A stretch of DNA of 35,242 nt from Hungatella sp. UBA3147 (GTDB lineage Bacteria; Bacillota; Clostridia; Lachnospirales; Lachnospiraceae): the NCBI GenBank assembly GCA_002365025.1, contig DEYX01000260.1, positions 1-35,242 on the forward strand, in the 5' to 3' direction. This document shows positions 32,967 through 35,242 of the stretch, in pieces; the stretch's first letter is position 1, and each line of letters starts with the position of its first letter. Made by a program: the position numbers and the translations under genes. A model generated the notes under the pieces. The model worked only from the letters and a program-made list of their open reading frames with translations. It was not told the DNA's origin and did not search any database.

Positions 32967-33986
32967 TTAAAACTGTTTTAAGAATCTGATGTCGTTCTCA
33001 TATAGTAATCTCATGTCATCGATTTCATATTTTAACAGGGCAATCCGCTCCAATCCAACTCCGAATGCAAAGCCGGAATATTCATTGGGATCGATTCCGC
33101 TCATTGTAAGCACATTTGGATGAACCATGCCGCATCCAAGAATCTCAATCCATCCGGAACCTTTACAGAAACGGCAGCCTTTTCCGCCGCATTTGAAACA
33201 GGTAACATCCATCTCCGCGCTTGGTTCTGTAAACGGGAAATGGTGCGGACGGAATTTTACTTTTGTCTCCAGACCAAAAAGCTCTCTTGCAAACTCTGCA
33301 AGGGTTCCCTTTAAATCCGCAAATGTGATATTTTTATCAATCACAAGCCCTTCAATCTGGTGGAAGGAAGGGGAATGGGTTGCATCCACCTCATCTGACC
33401 GGAATACACGGCCGGGAGCCAGCATGCGGATCGGCAGCTTGCCCTTTTCCATGGTCCTGACCTGAACCGGTGATGTCTGGCTTCTTAATACGATGTTGTC
33501 ACTGATATAAAAAGTGTCCTGCTCGTCTCTTGCCGGATGATTCTTAGGTATATTCAGTTTTTCAAAGTTATAGGAATCGTATTCCACTTCCGGTCCTTCA
33601 ATGACCTCATATCCCATACCAACGAAGATTCTCTCAACCTCTTCCAGAGCAATGGTGTTTGGATGGGTGTGGCCTACCTTATTCCGTCTGCCGGGAAGGG
33701 TTACATCAATTACTTCTTTTTTCAGCTGTTCTTCTCTGGCTTTTTTTTGCAGGGCGGATATGGCATCCTCTAATTTCCCCTCGATCACGGCCCGGGCGTC
33801 ATTTACCATCTGCCCCACCTTTGGCCTGTCTTCCGGAGCAACATCCTTCATACTCTTTAATACACTGGTCAGCTCACCCTTTTTTCCAAGATAAGCAACT
33901 TTAATGTCGTTTAATTTTTCCAGCGCATCGGAAGCTTCAATCTGCTTTAACGCTTCCTGTTTGATTCTTTCCAATTGGTCCTTCAT
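32967..33986 (-). CDS. pheS: phenylalanine-tRNA ligase alpha subunit
   Basis: A 339 aa class II synthetase subunit holding the catalytic site. An N-terminal coiled coil (1-90) contacts tRNA; motif 2 is GRVFRSDEVDATHSPSFHQIEG and motif 3 GFAFGVGLERIALLKYEIDDM. The cysteine-rich CFKCGGKGCRFCKGSGW insert is normal for bacterial PheS. GGAG lies a few bases before the ATG. First gene of the T-box controlled pheST operon. Confidence 0.98.
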   Translation of the reverse strand: MKDQLERIKQEALKQIEASDALEKLNDIKVAYLGKKGELTSVLKSMKDVAPEDRPKVGQMVNDARAVIEGKLEDAISALQKKAREEQLKKEVIDVTLPGRRNKVGHTHPNTIALEEVERIFVGMGYEVIEGPEVEYDSYNFEKLNIPKNHPARDEQDTFYISDNIVLRSQTSPVQVRTMEKGKLPIRMLAPGRVFRSDEVDATHSPSFHQIEGLVIDKNITFADLKGTLAEFARELFGLETKVKFRPHHFPFTEPSAEMDVTCFKCGGKGCRFCKGSGWIEILGCGMVHPNVLTMSGIDPNEYSGFAFGVGLERIALLKYEIDDMRLLYENDIRFLKQF

Positions 33987-34043
33987 CGTGCTCTCCTTCT
34001 TTTCATGATCAAATTTTACTTTTGCTGTTTTAACAGTAAATAA

Positions 34044-34329
34044 CTAAAAAAGCTCCGCCCCAAAAAGGGACGAAGCTATATTCGCGGTACCACCCTGATT
34101 CCTGCGTTTAACACAGGCACTCGGTATACGTAACGTGTATTGACGTCATGACTTACCCGCCAGACCCGCAGCCAAAGCTGTCACTGGTTTCAATCATGCT
34201 GCTTCGGTGGGAAATTCAATCTCTTAGCTGAACTTAAAAGGGCTTACAGCCGATGGCCCCTTCTCTCTGGAAGAAAATAAGGATTTACTTACACCTTCAT
34301 TGCATTTGATGTTTTTAATTGTAACGTTA
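34044..34329 (-). promoter_or_regulatory. T-box leader (tRNA-Phe riboswitch) of pheST
   Basis: The 14-base T-box AGGGTGGTACCGCG (34096-34083) is followed by a terminator stem (AGCTTCGTCCC / GGGGCGGAGCT, 34077-34051) and a U-run. Uncharged tRNA-Phe should pair with the T-box bulge and favour the antiterminator. Upstream, GGTG/CACC and AATC/GATT close a stem I whose internal loop has TAAGTA on one side and GAATTTCC on the other. A TTC triplet in that loop (34213-34211) is the likely phenylalanine specifier, although TTT one base upstream is possible. A CCTGTG/CGCAGG stem III precedes the T-box. Confidence 0.93.
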
Positions 34330-34335
34330 CGTACC

Positions 34336-34364
34336 ATTGTAATAACGGATGTTCAAAATGTCAA
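34336..34364 (-). promoter_or_regulatory. promoter of the T-box-pheST operon
   Basis: Consensus TTGACA (34364-34359), 17-base spacer and TACAAT (34341-34336); start near 34329, at the head of the T-box leader. Confidence 0.85.
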
Positions 34365-34427
34365 GGATTATTTTCATATGGATTATATCAAAAGGTAATA
34401 CGTCAGGTCTCTGCCCGTTTTCCTTTC

Positions 34428-34667
34428 TTAAATCGCATCTTTATAAGTTTCTTCTAAAATTCTTTTAAATTCAAGGAGTATTTCATAGGTTTCAGCCCGT
34501 TTCTCCAGGTGCTCTATAAAAATATCAATGTACTCCTTATCTTCGGCTCTTTTTGTTTTCTCAATCTGAACTTTTTCTTTTTCTTTATTGTAAAAATGGA
34601 CCAACGCAACTAAAAGCACACTCTCTGTTAACAGTGCACCCAACAACATAATATCTAAAAAACTCAT
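34428..34667 (-). CDS. small membrane protein of unknown function
   Basis: A 79 aa protein with one hydrophobic segment (residues 5-25, DIMLLGALLTESVLLVALVHF) followed by a charged, lysine/glutamate-rich helical tail (NKEKEKVQIEKTKRAEDKEYIDIFIEHLEKRAETYE). The layout suggests a single-pass protein with a cytoplasmic coiled coil. I do not recognise a family. GGGGG lies six bases before the ATG. It is preceded by two tiny ORFs on the same strand. Confidence 0.65.
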   Translation of the reverse strand: MSFLDIMLLGALLTESVLLVALVHFYNKEKEKVQIEKTKRAEDKEYIDIFIEHLEKRAETYEILLEFKRILEETYKDAI

Positions 34668-34738
34668 TTTTTCCCCCTGTTCTTTTAAACCATAAAATCG
34701 GCCAAGACTTTTATACTGTCTTTTACAGAATCAATATC

Positions 34739-34771
34739 TTAAACCGCCTGTAATGTGATCATAATAATCAT
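34739..34771 (-). CDS. possible 10-residue ORF
   Basis: ATG 34771, preceded by an extended purine-rich GGGGAGGGGGGAAGG, encodes MIIMITLQAV and stops at TAA. Its start overlaps the stop of the 30-residue ORF (ATGA), as in coupled translation. The peptide is hydrophobic. It could be a leader peptide or the remnant of a holin-like small protein; this is uncertain. Confidence 0.25.
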   Translation of the reverse strand: MIIMITLQAV

Positions 34772-34860
34772 CCTTCCCCCCTCCCCTTATCCGTGAACTG
34801 CAAAGGAATTCTTACGGGACTTAAACAGACTCTCCTAGTTTCCATAATGATTTCTAACAT
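34768..34860 (-). CDS. possible 30-residue ORF
   Basis: ATG 34860, after GGCGGTAGG, encodes a 30 aa peptide (MLEIIMETRRVCLSPVRIPL...) with a TGA overlapping the next tiny ORF. It is basic and has no recognisable domain. A weak promoter (TTCGAT, 17 bases, TATAAA) lies just upstream. May be chance. Confidence 0.25.
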   Translation of the reverse strand: MLEIIMETRRVCLSPVRIPLQFTDKGRGEG

Positions 34861-34925
34861 AATCCTACCGCCTTTTATATAGTTATTATTACTAATATCG
34901 AACTTTATAAAGTATATCATAACAT

Positions 34926-34982
34926 AAAAAAAAAAACAGCGTCAGAAAGTATATCCAAGATATCTTTCTGACGCTGTTTTTT
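34926..34982 (-). terminator. terminator of the ABC transporter gene
   Basis: A perfect 13-base CAGCGTCAGAAAG / CTTTCTGACGCTG stem extended by A/T pairs (arms 34937-34949 and 34964-34976), with a long T-run on minus. It starts 15 bases after the ABC gene's stop codon. Confidence 0.9.
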
Positions 34983-34997
34983 ATTATCTTATGGAAA

Positions 34998-35242
34998 CTA
35001 CACAGCAAACTGGCTGTTATAAAGCTGTGCATAAAATCCATTTTGGGAAAGCAGGCTTTCATGAGTTCCCTGCTCAATGATATGGCCATCCCTCATTACC
35101 AGTATCACATCCGCTTCTTTAATCGTAGAAAGACGGTGAGCGACGATAAAACTGGTACGCCCTTTCATCATTTTTCCAAATGCCTTCTGTATTTTTATTT
35201 CGGTTCTGGTATCAATGGATGAAGTGGCTTCATCAAGAATCA
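34998..35242 (-). CDS. ABC transporter ATP-binding/permease protein, C-terminal end
   Basis: The last 81 codons of a gene entering from the right edge. ILDEATSSIDTRTEIKIQ is the Walker B and D-loop, and SFIVAHRLSTIKEADVILVMRDGHIIEQGTHESLL is the H-loop and following segment of the exporter type (MsbA/LmrA-like, subfamily B). The substrate cannot be judged from this fragment. It ends in FYAQLYNSQFAV and TAG. Confidence 0.9.
   Translation of the reverse strand, partial: ILDEATSSIDTRTEIKIQKAFGKMMKGRTSFIVAHRLSTIKEADVILVMRDGHIIEQGTHESLLSQNGFYAQLYNSQFAV

Larger units (their letters stand above)
34668..34997. other. 330-base gap with tiny ORFs and an ABC gene terminator
   Basis: Contains two very short overlapping ORFs (34739-34860) upstream of the small membrane protein gene and the terminator of the ABC transporter gene (34926-34982). 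Nothing else is evident. Confidence 0.6.

Noticed and set aside
34892..35089. Minus-strand open frame overlapping the end of the ABC transporter
   Set aside because: It is in another frame and runs through the terminator hairpin of the ABC gene, whose own frame carries Walker B and H-loop motifs.
1..35242. Mobile elements, prophage, CRISPR or defence islands
   Set aside because: No transposase, integrase, direct repeat array or Cas-like protein was found on either strand; the content is almost entirely core chromosome.

Overview
The window looks like chromosome from a spore-forming Clostridia member, most likely Lachnospiraceae (Clostridium cluster XIVa, Lacrimispora/Lachnoclostridium-like). 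The pointers are the trmK-rpoD-dnaG-dgt and secG-rnr-smpB gene orders, strong AGGAGG ribosome binding sites with AT-rich spacers, SpoIID-, SleB- and Csp-type proteins, a T-box in front of pheST, and the two-subunit short LeuC/LeuD enzyme. The genus is inferred by eye, not by a search. Almost all genes lie on the minus strand; only a pectinesterase, a LysR regulator and a MarR regulator are on plus. I see no insertion sequence, prophage, CRISPR array, tRNA or rRNA gene.

Region 1 (1-4.4 kb) is information processing: the start of trmK, the primary sigma factor rpoD, primase dnaG and a dGTPase-like HD hydrolase. Region 2 (4.4-10.6 kb) holds an AraC regulator, a subtilase of the Csp type without a signal peptide, a large membrane-anchored SpoIID-like protein and an AI-2E family membrane protein. 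Region 3 (10.6-11.3 kb) holds a probable 6S RNA with its own promoter and terminator, beside an HPr-like protein that has lost the phosphorylatable histidine. Region 4 (11.3-17.2 kb) is metabolism and envelope: a HAD phosphatase, ATP-type PEP carboxykinase, a cytoplasmic pectinesterase, a YhcH-family sugar protein, a SleB-type cell wall hydrolase and a YbaK deacylase.

Region 5 (17.3-21.9 kb) makes branched-chain amino acids. leuC-leuD is divergent from a LysR regulator with a near-perfect palindrome between them, followed by ilvN-ilvC from a consensus promoter. ilvB, ilvD, leuA and leuB are not here. Region 6 (22.1-27.9 kb) reads secG, rnr, smpB, then a ParB-like/BMP-domain fusion protein and a translationally coupled metallophosphoesterase with an altered first metal motif. 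Region 7 (27.9-30.4 kb) has a MarR regulator with a His/Gly-rich tail and three GGTACC operator-like sites, convergent with an enolase paralogue that has lost most catalytic and metal ligands. Region 8 (30.5-35.2 kb) is pheS-pheT under a T-box riboswitch, a small membrane protein preceded by tiny ORFs, and the end of an ABC exporter.

The most unusual items are the ParB-like/BMP fusion with its coupled phosphoesterase (22138-24703), the probable pseudo-enolase (29176-30378), the MarR regulator with its triple operator and metal-binding-like tail (28278-29097), and the His-less HPr-like protein beside 6S RNA. All were found by reading motifs; no database search was possible.
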